Part shown: positions 63,976-64,000 of the stretch, in pieces
Numbering within the stretch: the first letter of the stretch is position 1
How the letters are laid out: the number at the start of each line of letters is the position of its first letter
Assembly (NCBI GenBank): GCA_944392655.1
Contig: CALXXL010000010.1
Coordinates: 26,679-90,678 of the forward strand
DNA from: an uncultured Victivallaceae bacterium
GTDB taxonomy: Bacteria; Verrucomicrobiota; Lentisphaeria; Victivallales; Victivallaceae
DNA length: 64,000 nucleotides
Reading direction: 5' to 3'
The notes under the pieces: generated by a model
What the model saw: the letters and a program-made list of their open reading frames with translations, nothing else
What the model was told of the DNA's origin: nothing
Database searches by the model: none
Program-made: the position numbers and the translations under genes

Positions 63976-64000
63976 ATATTACCGGCAACCCGACACGGGT

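Noticed and set aside
63791..64000. Plus-strand frame open to the window edge, possible gene start
   Set aside because: No ribosome site, no recognised family, and it reads through two hairpins that look like an element end; mentioned only as an observation.
1..64000. CRISPR arrays, rRNA genes, toxin-antitoxin or restriction systems
   Set aside because: No regularly spaced repeats and no proteins of these families were found on either strand.

Overview
The window looks like chromosomal DNA from a Gram-negative, probably anaerobic bacterium. LpxA indicates lipid A, a ferredoxin-dependent 2-oxoacid oxidoreductase points to anaerobic metabolism, and cobalt-early corrin enzymes (CbiD, CbiG, CbiH type) indicate the anaerobic B12 route. 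The mixture of a MurB-Ddl fusion, eukaryote-type HisA and branching enzyme, and several large unclassified glycosidase-like proteins suggests the PVC group, most likely Lentisphaerota (Victivallis-like). That placement is inference from protein character; no marker gene was tested.

Layout. Positions 1-2236 hold the relic of a mobile element beside a tRNA-Gln gene: a primase-helicase running off the left edge and a serine-recombinase C-terminus, both missing their N-termini at one breakpoint near 1652-1656. Positions 2393-6154 are a compact envelope/ribosome cluster (DUF368 lipid-carrier transporter, lgt, rluD, ldcA). Positions 6147-12868 are accessory: a glycosidase-like protein, glycerate kinase, a PqqD-like protein with an ABC exporter, and a glycosyltransferase. 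Positions 12924-17069 form an overlapping plus-strand run of thrC, eukaryote-type hisA, thiL, tsaE and a DUF1848 protein. Positions 17087-18386 hold a DUF3793-flavodoxin pair bracketed by two copies of a palindromic operator. Positions 18435-23249 hold two glycosyltransferases with a terminator directly upstream, and a large (alpha/alpha)-barrel-like protein.

The core is 23278-39713: sixteen tightly coupled minus-strand genes for B12 uptake (btuF, btuC, btuD) and B12 synthesis, under a cobalamin riboswitch at about 39722-39835. It includes CobD-CbiP, CbiF-CbiG and CbiE-CbiT fusions. CbiL, CbiJ, a cobalt chelatase and the precorrin-2 steps are not in the window. Upstream lie a three-gene ferredoxin oxidoreductase operon and hisF.

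Positions 43713-50722 are again carbohydrate-oriented (DUF4855 protein, DUF6259-like glycosidase, secreted CE7 esterase), with an FabK-like flavoenzyme and a candidate small RNA at about 45995-46096 that has a consensus promoter and its own terminator. Positions 50843-63484 carry gpmI, lpxA, an HI0933-type flavoprotein, a murB-ddl fusion, hisI, and a glycogen set (glgB, glgA, glgP, plus a stand-alone CBM48 protein). The right end, 63485-64000, has no convincing gene but ends in paired hairpins resembling the terminus of an IS200/IS605-family element.

No CRISPR array, rRNA gene or obvious defence system was seen. The most notable items are the fusions, the small-RNA candidate, the DUF3793 operator pair, the attenuator-like leader before a glycosyltransferase, and the orphan PqqD-ABC pair.
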